A DNA stretch of 64,000 nucleotides from Jaltomata sinuosa (lineage: Eukaryota; Streptophyta; Magnoliopsida; Solanales; Solanaceae): positions 186,001 to 250,000 of the forward strand of contig QJPP01000049.1 in NCBI GenBank assembly GCA_003996215.1, read 5' to 3'. Shown in pieces: positions 33,679 to 45,905 of the stretch. The notes under the pieces were generated by a model. It saw nothing but the letters and a program-made list of their open reading frames with translations. It was not told where the DNA came from and ran no database searches. How positions within the stretch are numbered: the stretch's first letter is position 1; every line of letters begins with the position of its first letter. Made by a program: the position numbers and the translations under genes.

Positions 33679-34857
33679 GTGTCTTATGTTATTGATGTGG
33701 TTAATGATGAGCAGCTAATTATGCGTGTTAACGAGAGACTTGGTGTTGAAGCACTTGCAACCATTTTTATGAATTTTGATGGAGATGACATTGAAAAGTA
33801 TGATGATATGGTTGAAGCACTTGCAGGTATGGGGTTTTATACCTACACTCCAAAGAAGCTTGATTTGTACCTAAAGAATAGACAGACACCACCTGCCAGA
33901 CCATCTATTGAGGAGCCTCTAGTCTTGGAGCTCAAAGCGCTTCTGTCTCATCTTTGGTATGTGTTCCTAGGAGATAATAAGACCTTGCAAGTTAAAGGGA
34001 AAGTTGAAGCTTTGGTTTCTGTGTTGAGAAAATTCAAAAGGGCTATTGGTTGGTCCATTGTTGACATTATTGGGATTCTACCTAGAATCTGTGCACATAA
34101 AATTCAGCTCGAGCCAGAATGTATTCTGTGTATTGAGCACCAGTGTAGGTTGAATCAACTTATGCAAGAGGTCATCAAGAAGCATATCATAAATTGGCTG
34201 GATGTAGGTGCGATTTACCCTATTGCAGACTGCAAGTGGGTGAGCCCGATTTAGTGTGTGCCAAAGAAAGGTGGGATTACTGTAGTCCCAAATACAAAGA
34301 ATGAGTTGATTCCGATGAGGCCAGTCACAGGCTGGCGCATATGCATGGATTACAAAAAACTGAATGCTTGGACCGAGAAGGACCATTTTCTAATGCCGTT
34401 CATGGATCAGATGTTAGACCATCTTACTAGAAGAGGATGGTATTGTTTTCTTGATGGTTACTCGGGATATAATCAGATCTTAATTGCTCTTGAGGACCAA
34501 GAGAAGACCACTTTCACTTGTCCATATGGGACATTCACTTTCAAGAGGATGCCTTTCGGTTTTTGCAATGCACCAGTAATATTTTAGCGTTGCATGATGT
34601 CTATTTTCTCAGACATGATAGAGGACACTATTAAGGTATTTATGGATGACTTTTTTGTAGTTGGTGACTCTTTTGAAGATTGTTTGGCCCATTTGAGTTG
34701 TCTGCTAAAAAGATGTGAAGAGTGTACCCTAGTGCTGAACTGGGAAAAATGTCACTTCATGGTGAAAGAAGGTATAGTGATTGGCCATCAGATCTCCAAG
34801 AAGGGTATTAAGGTCGACAAATTGAAAAATTACCTACACCAGTTTTTGTGAAGAGGT
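33679..34857 (+). pseudogene. Athila-type reverse transcriptase of complex E
   Basis: Frame 33679-34254 has the pre-RT linker (LELKALLSHLWYVFLGDNKT, RKFKRAIGWSIVDIIGI); a TAG near 34254 interrupts WVSPI*CVPKKGG. The core is open 34258-34587 (GWRICMDYKKLNAWTEKDHF, FLDGYSGYNQILIALEDQEK, PFGFCNAPVIF, then TAG) and 34594-34851 (IKVFMDDFFVVGDSFEDCLA, GIVIGHQISKKGIKVDK). The catalytic FMDD is intact. Synthesises cDNA in particles. Two stops and a frameshift near 34850 show decay, but long frames remain. Confidence 0.95.
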
Positions 34858-35460
34858 TTTGAAGTTTTTTGGGACATGTTGGTTTCTATAGGAGATTTAT
34901 CAAGGATTTTTCCAAAATTGCTAATCCATTATGAAAATTGCTGGAGAAGGAGGTAATGTTTGTGTTTGATGAATCATGTATGAAGGCATTCGAGTGCCTT
35001 AAAGAAAAGTTGGACTCAGCTCCCATCATTATTTCCCCAGATTGGTCTCTACCTTTTGAGGTTATGTGCGATGCTAGTGGAGTGGCACTAGGAGCAGTCC
35101 TAGGCCAAAGGTGCGAAAAGATTCTTCATCCTATATACTATGCTAGCAAAGAACTTAACCCAGCTAAAAAGAATTACACTGTTACTGAACAAGAGTTGCT
35201 TGCTGTGGTCTTTGCATTTGAGAAGTTCAAATCTTATTTGCTTGGCACTAAGGTGGTGGTGCATACTGACCATGCAACTATTTGTTACCTTATGGCAAAG
35301 AAAGATGCTAAGCCGAGGCTGATTAGATGGGTGTTGCTGCTAAAAGAGTTTGACTTTGAGGTCAAAAATAGGAAGGGCACAGAGAATCAGGTAGCTGATC
35401 ACTTCTCTAGGTTAGAGGAAGAAGTTATGCTAAATCTTGATGATGCACAAGAGATTGATA
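34858..35460 (+). pseudogene. RNase H of complex E
   Basis: The link region FLGHVGFYRRFIKDFSKIANPL has frameshifts and a stop. Then an open frame from 34938 carries FEVMCDASGVALGAVLGQR (catalytic D and S intact), HPIYYASKELNPAKKNYTVT, EQELLAVVFAFEKFKSYLLG, VVVHTDHATICYLMAKKDAK and TENQVADHFSRLE. It is continuous with integrase to 35843. This 301-residue frame is one of the longest intact stretches in the window. Confidence 0.95.
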
Positions 35461-36825
35461 ATTGGTTCCCAGACGAGCAAGTGCTAGCCGCTTCTCAGGA
35501 TCAGATTCCATGGTTTGCTGACATTGCCAACTATTTGGCAAGTGATTTGGTGCCTCCTGATATGTGTGTTCATCAAAGGAGAAAGTTCATGTTTGATGTC
35601 AAGAAGTACTTCTTGGAAGAGCCATTATTATTTCGTGTGTGTGTTGATACTATGATCCGTAGATGTGTGCCCGAAGCTGAGATGATAGAGATACTAGAGG
35701 CTTGCCATTCTTCCCCTATTGGGGGTCATCGTAGTGGTATCTGGACTACGCACAAGATTTTACAATGCGGTTACTACTGGCCGACTATTCACAAAGACGC
35801 CCATGAGTTTGCTAAGGCCTGCAGCAAATGTCAAAGGGAATGAGGTATATCAAGGAGGTAGGAGCTTTCTCTTAATCCCATTCTTGTGATTGAGCTGTTT
35901 GACGTTTGGATTATTGACTTCATGGGCCCGTTTGTGTTGTCCAAAGGAAACCGGTGCATCTTGGTGGCTGTTGACTATGTATCAAAGTAAGTGGAGATGA
36001 TAGTGCTGCCCAGTAATAAGGGTAAGTGTGTCACAGTGTTCTTGAAAAAGAACATCTTCTCCAGATTCGGTTTACCATGTACACTCATTAGTGACGGAGG
36101 CTCTCACTTTTGCAACAAGCTGTTTTGGGCTTTACTAGAGAAATATGGAGTGAAGCACAATGTTGCAACACCCTATCATCCCCAAACTAGTGGGCAAGTG
36201 GAAGTCTCCAACTGTGAAATCAAGTCAATCCTGTCCAAGACGGTCAATGCAAATAGAAAGGATTGGTCTCAAAAGTTAGATGATGTTTTATGGGGAATCC
36301 TATCAGACTGCTTTCAAGACCCCAATAGGTATGTCACCATATCACCTGGTGTTTGGTACGGCATGCCATCTTCCGGTTGAGTGAGAGCATAAGTCTATGT
36401 GGGCGTTGAAGAAGCTTAAATTAGATTGGTCGAAAGCATCATTGCAGCAGCTTGGGCAATTGAATGAGTTGGATGAGTTCCACCTGAATGCATATGAGAG
36501 TTCAGCCTTATACAAAGAGAAGATGAAATTGTATAACGACCGGAAGATAGTAAAGAGAAACTTCTAGCCGGGTAACTTGGTCCTGCTTTTCAATTCTAAA
36601 CTTTGCTTGTTTCCTATCAAGTTGAAGCCCAAGTGGATTGAACCATTCAAGGTGGTACAAGTGTTTGCTCATGGGGCCGTCAAGCTTGAAAATCATGAAG
36701 GAAAAAGGTTCAAGGCCAATGGACAGCGGATTAAAGCTTATTTTGGTACAACTGAGGAGCTCAAAATGATTGAAGCCTGGAGCCTTGATGAATTTGTCCC
36801 ACCCAAGGAGCTTGATGAAGTCTGA
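35461..36825 (+). pseudogene. Integrase of complex E
   Basis: HHCC finger: EACHSSPIGGHRSGIWTTHK, YYWPTIHKDAHEFAKACSKC, then a stop at 35843. The core has VWIIDFMGPFVLSKGNR (first D), a stop near 35990, FGLPCTLISDGGSHFCNK (second D) and HPQTSGQVEVSNCEIKSIL (E), ending in a stop near 36380. C-terminal residues (YNDRKIVKRNF, KLKPKWIEPFKVVQVFAHGA, RFKANGQRIKAYFG) run to 36825. No chromodomain, as expected for Athila. The family norm of NRHIL or AEVSNREIK is slightly altered. Confidence 0.93.
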
Positions 36826-37021
36826 TTAATCAAGCAACCTGTATCGTGCCGCAATGTTAAATCAGGCACTGCATAGGAGGCAACCCATGGATTTTTGTTT
36901 TTATTTTTTTAGTTGGACTTTTAGTTTTTTGTAGAGTGTTTTGGCGAAGTCTGAGTAACCAAAACACCCGCATCGTGCCGCGACGTTAAATCAAGCGCTT
37001 CATGGGAGGCAACCCATGGAC
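36815..37021 (+). repeat. Duplicated 75-bp motif after E pol
   Basis: A CGTGCCGC-R-A-Y-GTTAAATCA ... GGAGGCAACCCATGGA stretch occurs at about 36815-36893 and 36944-37021. A similar conserved motif usually follows pol in Athila/Tat-type elements; having two copies 129 bp apart suggests a local duplication. Confidence 0.8.
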
Positions 37022-38446
37022 TAATGTGTGTTGAATTTGCAGGAAGTGGGGAGATGAACACATAAGTGCAAGGACTGCAGGTAAAAAGGGGACCCATGGG
37101 CTCGGTGATATGCCATCGTAGGTGCCGTGGGAATACGACATCAAAGCTGAAGATATGCTAAGTATAGAGGACATTATGGTCTGTCCCATTTCCACACCCA
37201 ACATGAAGGGCGGTCATGTCTCCGACGGGCATGGGGATGGGTGTGAAGCCACTAACATAGATGCAAGGAACCACATGCTCATTCCCACGTCCCATGAGAC
37301 GGGCCGTCATGGCTCCAACGGGCCTGGAAAATCAGCTTCAGACGCCCAGGTAAGTAAAGCTCGATGGGCCATTGCACGCCCGATGGGAGTTACATAGCCC
37401 ATCGTCTGGGTCGGTCAAAGTAGGTCAACATTTTAATTTGTTTTAACTTTTTAACCCGATCCGACCCGGAACCCCAATCCCTTTTCCACGCGTCGATTAA
37501 ACTTTGACCTCAATCAAATTGAGGTCAAATTCTCTCCTTTACGTTACCCTCTCCCTCCACAAATCAAATCCCAAAAATTTTCTCAACCCACGATCAAAAG
37601 AAATCACCACCCACGATTTGAGGTGCCTCTACTCACATTCCCTATAATCTTCACAATATCTAGCATCATCAAGCAAGTTCAATACCCAAGACTCAAGTTT
37701 CTTCAAACTTTGTGCATATACCAAGACTAAGTTCACTTTCTCATGGTGTTTAAATTGTCTCTTAGTGTGTTAATGTCTAAGGGTTTGTAGTAAAGCAACT
37801 AGGTTGTTAGTAATGGTAAAGAAAGTTACAAACCCTAGACTTGAACTATGTTTTGGTATGCAATTGATTGTCTGAAGTTTAAAGTGGAAATTAGGGTTGT
37901 GAGTCTGGTTTTAGGGTAAGGGTTGATGATTATTCTTGTTAATGTATTATGTGTGTGTTTGGGTGATGAGGAAATGGTACTAACTAAAAGATTGAGGGAG
38001 AGAAATATTTTTGTGTGCCTGACTTGATCCCACGAGGTAGCAGACGGGCCGTTTGAGTCACGACCGGCATCGATCAGGGTGTTGGAAATGGTCCAAGGCT
38101 TAAAAAGCTTCTGGCCATATCCGACGCCTGATCCGATGGGATGTCGGACCTCCCAAGCCCATTGCAGAAGCCTGTGGGAGGATAGTTGTCATTAAAAATC
38201 CCATACTCTTGCTCTAACACCCTATCCCACGGGATGTTGGACCTTTCACGCCCATGGCATAGGGTCATGAGAGGACTACTTCACCTACACAGTTTACTGG
38301 ATCATTCTGACGCCTTGTGCCATGAGCCGTCGGACCTCTCACGCCCGTGGGAGGCCACACTGAGCTAAAATTTTTCTAAGTGTTGAATTTTTCTGGTTTT
38401 TGATTTTTGATTTCGCTTGCTAACGTTGGTTGCCTATAGGTACTAA
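37022..38446 (+). other. Non-coding region between pol and extra ORF of E
   Basis: No supported coding sequence. It holds two GC-rich blocks (37083-37420 and 38036-38360) with repeated CCCATGAGACGGGCCGTC/CGATGGG-type motifs, and AT-rich sequence between. The segment ending at 38446 has a TTGCCTATAGGTACTAA run, which could include a splice acceptor for the downstream ORF; that is speculative. Confidence 0.55.
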
Positions 38447-39960
38447 ATGGCTCCTAAAACACCACTCCAATGCGGGGGGGGGGGGGGCAGAAAGCAAAGG
38501 ATACATCCATTAAGTCTCGACTAAAGGATCAAAGCAATTCTGAGGTTGAGAAGAGTGACTCAGACAACGTCCCCCTCGTCCGAAAAACTAGAAGGAAACT
38601 GATAGTAACTCCTTCCCAATCTGAAGAGGAAGGAGGCATTTCACCAACAAAGAAGAAAGGATTATCTTCCGGCTCAACTGAGTCTGGTGCAGAGAGTGGT
38701 CATGCCCCTCTATAAGCAAAAGGGGGGCAGAAAATAGTTACCCAGGTTTCTAGTGGTTTGGAAACTGGGACCGAGTCGGGCGATAAGGATGATGCTGACA
38801 CCGATACAAAAACTACTACTCCAGAAAGGGAGACTCCTTAACCCACCCCGTCTGGCTCTGGCGCAACACTGGTACTTGCTAGAGAGAGAGAGCTAGATGG
38901 AATATCAAAGGATCAAAGAAGATATTTGATTACGGCCTCGAGGTAACAGCAAGAGAAAATCTGAGATGACCCATCACTTAGGAATAGAGGATAGATCGAT
39001 TCAATCTTAAAAATTTCCCCTAGCTGGATGAATACTTTCGGTACTACAAGTTGGGGTGGACTAGTAACCACTTCCAAATTTTTAGCTGACTCTCGTGAGA
39101 GAGTTTTATGCAAACTATCAGGCCATCCAAGAAGGTTTATGTAAAAAGAGACAGAAGATTGCAGACTTGCCCGCTCTTGAGAGCGTACCGATAAGAGGTG
39201 TCCCGATCAATATCTCGGCCGAAACCCTAAATAGATTTCTCTTTGGGCCTGAGATTTTGGTGACCACGAACACCTTTGACTATGACTATAAAGTTAAAAA
39301 TGAAAATAAATGGACAAAGTGGTTGGCAAAGCGCCTAACGATGACTAGGACACAAAAATGGCTTGACCAGGACAAGCCACAGATCACTAAAGCTTCACTA
39401 TCTTTTGAGGCAAAATTCTGGTGGGCCCTGGTATGACTCTGGCTCATCCGATAAGTGCCAATAATTAGCTAACTCTTGAACGGGCCATCCTAGTGGCCAG
39501 TTTGAGGTCCAAGTACAATCTGCACTTTGGGCAAATTATCGCCAAAGAAATCCGAGACAGGGTCACCAAGATCAACTCATCCTACCCATCCCTTTACCTC
39601 ATAACTGAATTATGTGAGGAAGCTAGTGTCCCAAAGTATGCGGGGATTGATTATGCTGAGCGAGCCACATAGACATATCATCCGAAGAGATCCAAAGATG
39701 AGACTAGAGTGCTGGCTCTGAGCGGTACATCCGTACCACTGGCTCTCACCCTAGAGGCACATGTATCGACTCCAGAGGTGAAAGCGTCCCCTACGGCTAT
39801 GGCCACCCCACAGGGTAGCTGACCCAAGAACACCGCAGCTGGCCCATCTTCGTCTGCAGCACCTTCAACAGAGGAATCTAACTCCATCCTTGCTTTTCAT
39901 TCGGCAAGCTTTGCCAACACAGTCCAAAGGACCATTGAGCGGTACAATTTCTGGTGACTC
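38447..39960 (+). pseudogene. Extra ORF of E: putative plant transposon protein domain (Transposase_32-like)
   Basis: An ORF downstream of pol, in the position of the env-like ORF of Athila elements. It starts MAPKTP at 38447, is frameshifted at a G13 run (about 38475), continues as a Lys/Ser/Glu-rich low-complexity region (KSDSDNVPLVRKTRRK), stops, then a domain with VREFYANYQAIQEGLCKKRQ, ESVPIRGVPINISAETLNRF, WTKWLAKRLTMTRTQKWL and KASLSFEAKFWWALV, recurrent in plant retroelements and often named PF20167. After stops near 39436 the frame carries LASLRSKYNLHFGQIIAKEI. Function unknown. It is cut at about 39960-39971. Confidence 0.75.
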
Positions 39961-39971
39961 AATATCCCTAG

Positions 39972-40751
39972 AATAATGCGAAGATGCTCTGCATGCTCCT
40001 CCTTACTCTTGGAGTAAATTAGAATGTCATCTGTAAAAACAATGACGAACGAATCCAGAATGATTTGAAGACACCATTCATCAAACTCATGAACGTCGCT
40101 GGCACATTGGGCAACCCAAACGAAATTACGAGGAACTCATAGTACATATACCGAGTCTACAATAGCATCTTAGGTATATCCTTTGGCCTGTTTTTAACTG
40201 ATGGTACCTCGACCTCAAGTCAATTTTTGAAAACACGGAAGCACCCTGCAACTGATCAAAAAGTTCATCTATGCAGGGTGAGGGATACTTATTTCGAATG
40301 GTGACCTTGTTCAGTTGCCTGTAGTGTATACACATCCTCATACTACCATCCATCTTCCTCACAAACAAAATTGGAGCACCCCAAGGCGAAGAACTGGGAC
40401 GAATAAAGCCCTTATCTAAAAGTTCCTGAAGCTGAATCTTAAGTTCCCTCAAATATGCCGGAGCCATTCAATAAGGAGGAATAGAGCTTGGGCGAGTGCC
40501 CAGCTCCAAATCTATACAAAAGTCAATGTCTCTATCCGGAGGAATGCCAGATAAATATGCCAAAAATACCTTCTGAAACTCAGAAACCATCAGAATTGAC
40601 TCACTCGTAGGGGCCTCCACACTAACATCCTGAAAATGAGCCAAGAAGGCAAAACAACCTTTCCCCACTAACTTTCTAGCCCGAACAAATGATATAATCT
40701 TCGCCGGCTTAGGCCTATACACACATTCCCACTCTAGCCTATCCTTACTCG
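39972..40751 (-). pseudogene. Element B reverse transcriptase, N-terminal piece
   Basis: Reading leftward from 40751: YRPKPAKIISFVRARKLVGK (linker after protease), SEFQKVFLAYLSGIPPDRDI, MAPAYLRELKIQLQELLDKG, SPWGAPILFVRKMDGSMRMC, IDELFDQLQGASVFSKIDLR, a frameshift, then DSFVIVFTDDILI (catalytic FVDD changed to FTDD), a stop, and SKSKEEHAEHLRIIL. It ends at about 39972; the next RT residues (fingers-to-connection, about 75) are absent and RNase H resumes at 27367 across E. Confidence 0.92.
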
Positions 40752-42873
40752 TGTCATGCCCTGAGGTTACCCCCTAGATGCAACACGGGATCCGGGGCAT
40801 GAGTGCCCTAGACTAACCCTTAGTCATAGCATACTTAGTCATTCATAAGAAAGCATAGCGGAAGCATAGATAGAATATTAGGCAATCCAAAACCATAAAT
40901 GATAAGTCAATACGAAACATAGTTTTAAAAGAGAGACTCGAATACTGGCTATGTCTGAAAATCCTCTACACATGACATAAGGAGTTGCTAGGAAAAAACC
41001 CTAGCTAACTCGAGGTATGGAAGTAAATAACCAACAACTAGCTAGAATCATAACTAGCCCTCGAACCATGAGGACTCACCGACACTGACTAGAAATGGCC
41101 TGCAATCTCTAGCCACATGCCTGAGGAAGGGAACCTGAATCTGCATCATCAAGAGGATACAACGTAAGTATGCACCAGTAATATAGGATGTACTGAGTAT
41201 GAGAGATATGCATGATCATGATAAAACATACCTAAACATGCTTAAAATGAGCTCTTTCGAAATAAGAGATAACATAGGAAATTATCAAGATATAAGGCAT
41301 AAACATGAAGTAAAGTCAAGGTTCAAAGTAAAGTATCATATAGCTTCATAACTTGAAAATAATCATGTTGGAGTTTCTCTTAACCGACATTAAACCATGA
41401 TAAGCTACATGGACTCCAGTGTCATTCACCCACACTGAAAAAGGTTGTCCTAACCGTCCAACGTTAGAACTATGTTCATAAGAATCCTTTCATGAGCCAC
41501 AGAGGGCAACCTACGGTGGCAACATAATTTTGGACTTGGGTTATCTAGAACCCTCATCGCTCGGTGCTATATACTACTCCCAAAACATATAACATAAGGC
41601 TCACATGCATGTGACATATCTAGATGTCAAGCTTGTTCATAGACATGTTCATAACCTGAATCTTCATACTACTCACGAATCTTGGTTTAGAAAATAATTC
41701 ATGAGCATTTATGGGACATCAGGTGTCTTGCATTGCATAATAGTTCATAACTTGAAAACTTGCATGGCACTAATTCAATTTCATAATACATATACTTTCA
41801 TACACATAGGAACTAGGCATGCACTTGCTTGAAATTCATGAACACATGCTATCAAATACCCAATTTACTTGAATCAATTTATGCATGTAGAATTTGCCAT
41901 AATTAGCCTTCAATTTGAAATGGGAGTTCATATTTAAAAACATATGCAAAATCATGCAATTTAGTAGTAATTTCATAATAAAATCATGAGAAGGCAATTT
42001 ATAGCAAAACCCATAAGAATTGGGTAAGAACCCTAATTTGAAAGTTCATGAAATCAAAATAAAGAGGTGCGGTTTAGGGCACAAGGGTGAAAGGAACCCA
42101 TTGTTGAATACCCACATACCTTGATTGAAGCTAACCCACTTGAAATTTAAAAGAAAAGGAGACTTGAACTTGGATCTTGAGACTTGGAGCTTGAAGGAGT
42201 CCTTTTCCTTTTTGGGAGATGAATGAGGTAATGAGAAGGGACTTAGGCTAATAGGGTTAGAAATCATGCTAAGAATGGGCAAAACAACCTCACTTAATAG
42301 TTATAAGGGTGGGTAATTATAAAAATAGCCTTGGGATTTAATTAAGAAAAGATGATAAAAAGGGTAGGCTTCAAGAATCACAGGTCGGTTCCATGGGTCT
42401 TAGTTTGAACCACGACTCGTGGTTCCCACTCATGGTTCCTGGACAAATGACCAAACTGCAAAAGACATTCTACGGGTCAACAAAACGGACCCATAGAAAG
42501 GATTACAATTCGTAGAACCAATTCGTCATTTCTAAGGGTTTTGGCAGGCCTCTGATCATGTTCCATGAGTCAATAGGACGGATACATAATTCAAACCATG
42601 GTCTGTAGTCTTGACATGTGGTTCCTGGGAATCAGTCAGCCATCAGGTCTGGTTCCACGAATTAACAGGACGGACCGTAGACTAAACTACGGTCTATAGA
42701 ACCAACTCATGGTTCTCAGGCTAGAGACTGATTCTGGAATACTTAAATCACATATTTACTCCATGACTCGTGGTTCTGACAACGGTTCGTGGTTTGGACC
42801 CATCATTTCTTGAAAGTTCAAAATTTTCAGATTTCTTAAGGTTAAAAGCTGGGTCGAGTTTCGGGGTGTTCTA
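40752..42873 (-). repeat. D1 3' LTR
   Basis: Minus-strand end GGGCATGACA at 40752; start at 42873 reads TAGAACACCCC where the family has TGTAACACCC, so the terminal dinucleotide is mutated. The same change is in D2. The motif block CGTGGTTC/GGTTCCACG is at 42370-42800. Related to the A LTR. Confidence 0.9.
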
Positions 42874-43106
42874 ATATATCCCCCTTGGGATCATTCATTC
42901 CCAAATGAAGACTAAGAAAGTAAACTTGGAGAGAACGACAGCCCAACCAAAAACAAAACATGGAAACCAAGGAATAAACATGAAAACTGAACTTTTCAAC
43001 TTAAAACATGACTGAATCAACTTTGAAAACTTGCATGCATGCCAAGATCATGAGAAAAACAGATGGAATAGAGTAGGATAGACGTACTAATGAGTAAACT
43101 ACTACC

Positions 43107-44690
43107 TCAAGCGGAAACTGGATCGGAAGGTAAGAGATGAGGGTACTTGGCTTTCATGGATGTTTCTGCTTCCCAAGTAGCTCCCTCAACAAGCTGATTC
43201 CTCCAAAGAACTTTTACCAAAGCGACTTCTTTATTTCTCAACCTCCAAATCTGATGATCAAGAATCTCCATAGGAACCTCCTCATAAGTGAGACTATCCT
43301 TCACTCTCACATCCTCCAAAGGGACAATCAAAGTCGGATCACCAACACACTTCTTCAACAAGGAAATATGGAAAACCGGATGAACCGCTTGTAAATCCGA
43401 TAGCGAATCCAACTCATTAGAAACTCTACCAACTCGCCTCAGAATTCGATAAGGACCTACAAAATGGGGACTAAGCTTCCCTTTCTTTCCAAATATCATG
43501 ACACCCTTCATGGGTGACCCCTTCAGAAAAACCCAATAATCAACCTCAAATTCCAATTCCATTCTCCTCACATCCGCATATGATTTCTAACAACTCTGAA
43601 CGATCTTTAACCTCTCCATAATTAGTTGAACCTTTTCCATAGTCTCATGAGCCAAATCTGGACCAAACAAGGCTGCCTCATCTACCTCAAACCAACCTAT
43701 AGGAGACCTACACCTTCGACCATAAAGTGCCTCATAAGGAGCTATCTGGATGCTAGAATGAAAGCTGTTATTGTAGGCAAACTGGATAAGAGGTAAATGA
43801 TCATCCCAATTACCTTTGAAGTCAATCAAGTAAGCCTCAACATATACTCCAAGGTCTGAATAGTTTGGTCCACCTGGCTATCCGTCTGTGGGTAAAAAGT
43901 TGTGCTAAGCTTCACCTGCGTACCAAGACCCCTTTGAAACAATCTCCAAAACTGAGAAGTAAAGTGAGTACCTCTATCTGAAATGATGGACAATGGGACA
44001 CCATGTAACCTGAATATCTCCTAAATGTGGAGTCTGGCATAATCATCTGCTGAATCAGTAGTCTTAAAGGCCAAGAAGTGGGATGACTTAGTCATCTGGT
44101 CGACGATAACCCTAATGGAATCATGTGGCCTTCAAGTACGAGGCAAACCTATGATAAAGTCCATATTGATCGCTTCCCACTTCTAAGTAGGAAGATCAAT
44201 GTCCTGAGTCATGCCACCCGATTGCTGATGCTCTACCTTTACTTACTGACAGTTGGGACACTTATCCATAAAACTGCCTATGTCCCTCTTCATACCATTC
44301 CACCAATAGACTCCTCATTGATCATGGTACATCTTGGTGGCACCGGGGTGAATAGAATATCTGGAACTATGAGCCTCAGTCAAAATCTGCTGTCTCAACC
44401 CATTTACATTTGGCACACACAATCGACCCTGATAACGAAGCACACCATCTCCCCCTAGGGAGAAAACCCCAACTCTTTGCTGATGGACCGCACCCTTTAG
44501 CTGAAGAAAAATAGGGTTACTGTCTTGCTTTGCCATCACTTCAGCTACCAAAGATGATTTGGAACCATTCTGAATAATAACACCACCTTCTGTTGAGTCC
44601 ATAAGGTGAACTCCCAACCGAGGGAGACTATGAACCTCCTTAACCAATTCCTTCTTTCCATCTTCAACTGAAGACACATTACCCATGGAC
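43107..44690 (-). pseudogene. D1 integrase with chromodomain
   Basis: From right: SLPRLGVHLMDSTEGGV, QNGSKSSLVAEVMAKQDSNP, VGVFSLGGDGVLRYQGRLC, HSSRYSIHPGATKMYHDQ, HHCC part (near 44280) with a stop inside CPNCQ*VK, the core with an in-frame stop in LPRT*RPHDS, KTTDSADDYARL, FSAPTFYPQTDSQV-like remnant, FAYNNSFHSSIQIAPYEALY (43587-43829), and the C-terminal frame 43107-43571 (KGSPMKGVMIFGKKGKLSP, chromodomain YEEVPMEILDHQIWRLRNKE). The same lesions recur in D2. Confidence 0.93.
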
Positions 44691-45080
44691 AATCTACTAA
44701 GTGCATCCACTACGACATTTGCCTTACCCGGGTGGTAAAGAACACTCATATCATAATCCTTAAGAAGCTCAAGCCATCTCCTTTGATGCAGATTCAATTC
44801 CTTTTGAGTGAACACATACTGAAGACTCTTATGATCGGTGAATACATCCACGTGGACACCATACAAGTAGTGTCTCCAAATCTTCAAAGCAAAACCACTG
44901 TTGCTAACTCAAGATCATGAGTAAGGTAGTTCTTCTCATGGATCTTAAGTTGTCTCGAAGTATAAGAAATCACTTTACCATGTTGCATCAAAACACAACC
45001 CAAACCAATCCTAGAAGCATCACAATACACTACAAAATCATCTAGGCCCTTGGGTAAAGCCAACACTGGAGCTGTGGTCA
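44691..45080 (-). pseudogene. D1 RNase H
   Basis: FVVYCDASRIGLGCVLMQHG, VISYTSRQLKIHEKNYLTHD and ELATVV end one frame (44884); a one-base loss in the run before FALK shifts to the frame with KIWRHYLYGVHVDVFTDHKS, QRRWLELLKDYDMSVLYHPG and ANVVVDALSRLSMG. Active-site residues otherwise look normal. The identical deletion is in D2 near 50420. Confidence 0.93.
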
Positions 45081-45905
45081 ATATAGTCTTCAATTCCTGA
45101 AAGTTCCTTTCACAAAGGTCAGACCACTGAAATTTTACCTTTTTCTGAGTCAATCGAGTTAAAGGGGCAATAATAGAAGAAAACCCTTCCACAAACCTCC
45201 TATAGTAACTAGCCAAACCCAAAAAGCTTCTAATACAAAATGGGGAAGTTGCTCTAGGCCAGTTCTTTACTGCCTCTATCTTTTGAGAATCAACTCGATT
45301 ACCATCCCTAGTTACAATATGGCCCCAAAAAGAAACAAACTGCATCCAAAACTCACATTTGCTAAACTTAGCAAATAACTGCCGATCCTTGAGAGTTTGC
45401 AACACCATTCTCTAATGGTCCGCATGCTCCTCCTCACTCTGAGAATAGATGAGGATATCATCAATGAAAACAATCCTAAACATATCCTGATACTATTTAA
45501 ACACACGGTCCATCAAATCCATAAAAGGTGCAGGAGCATTCGTTAGACCAAAAGACATCAAAACAAATTCATAATGACCATACCAAGTTCTGAAGGCTGT
45601 CTTCAAAATATCACACTCTCAAACATGAAGTTGATGATAATCGGATCTAAGGTCGATCTCGGAGAAGAAACTAGAACCCTGGAGCTGATCGAACAAGTTA
45701 TGAATCCTATAAATGGGATACTTATTCTTAATTGTGACCTTGTTCAATTAACGGTAGTTAATACACATTCTAAGGGAACCATCCTTTTTCTTCACAAACA
45801 AAACTGGGGCACCCCATGGACAAATTCTAGGCCTGGTGAAAGCCTTATCCAGAAGATCCTTAAACAGATCCTTTAACTCTTTAAGTTTCACGAGAGCCAT
45901 TCTAT
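45081..45905 (-). pseudogene. D1 reverse transcriptase
   Basis: The open part (44884-45408) has LQTLKDRQLFAKFSKCEFWM, FWGHIVTRDGNRVDSQKIEA and FLGLASYYRRFVEGFSSIIA. Further right, in broken frames, are FRIVFIDDILIYSQSEEEHA, FGLTNAPAPFMDLMD, FSEIDLRSDYHQL, CINYR and FVKKKDGSLRMC. The palm motif FIDD is intact but the reading frame is interrupted repeatedly. Confidence 0.92.

Larger units (their letters stand above)
27368..39971 (+). mobile_element. Athila-type Ty3/gypsy complex E, 3' end deleted
   Basis: A plus-strand insertion in B at the RT/RNase H junction. It contains a truncated LTR (27368-28636), a 3' untranslated region with polypurine tract, a full LTR (29458-30686), a tRNA-Asp type PBS, gag, protease, RT, RNase H, integrase, a long non-coding stretch and an extra ORF. 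FMDDFFVVGDSFEDCL in RT and the PBS are Athila hallmarks. It ends without a 3' LTR at about 39971, directly against B RT. Confidence 0.9.

Noticed and set aside
39678..39887. Minus-strand frame rich in Val, Ala and Ser
   Set aside because: Antisense shadow of the Thr/Pro/Ala-rich tail of the extra ORF in complex E.
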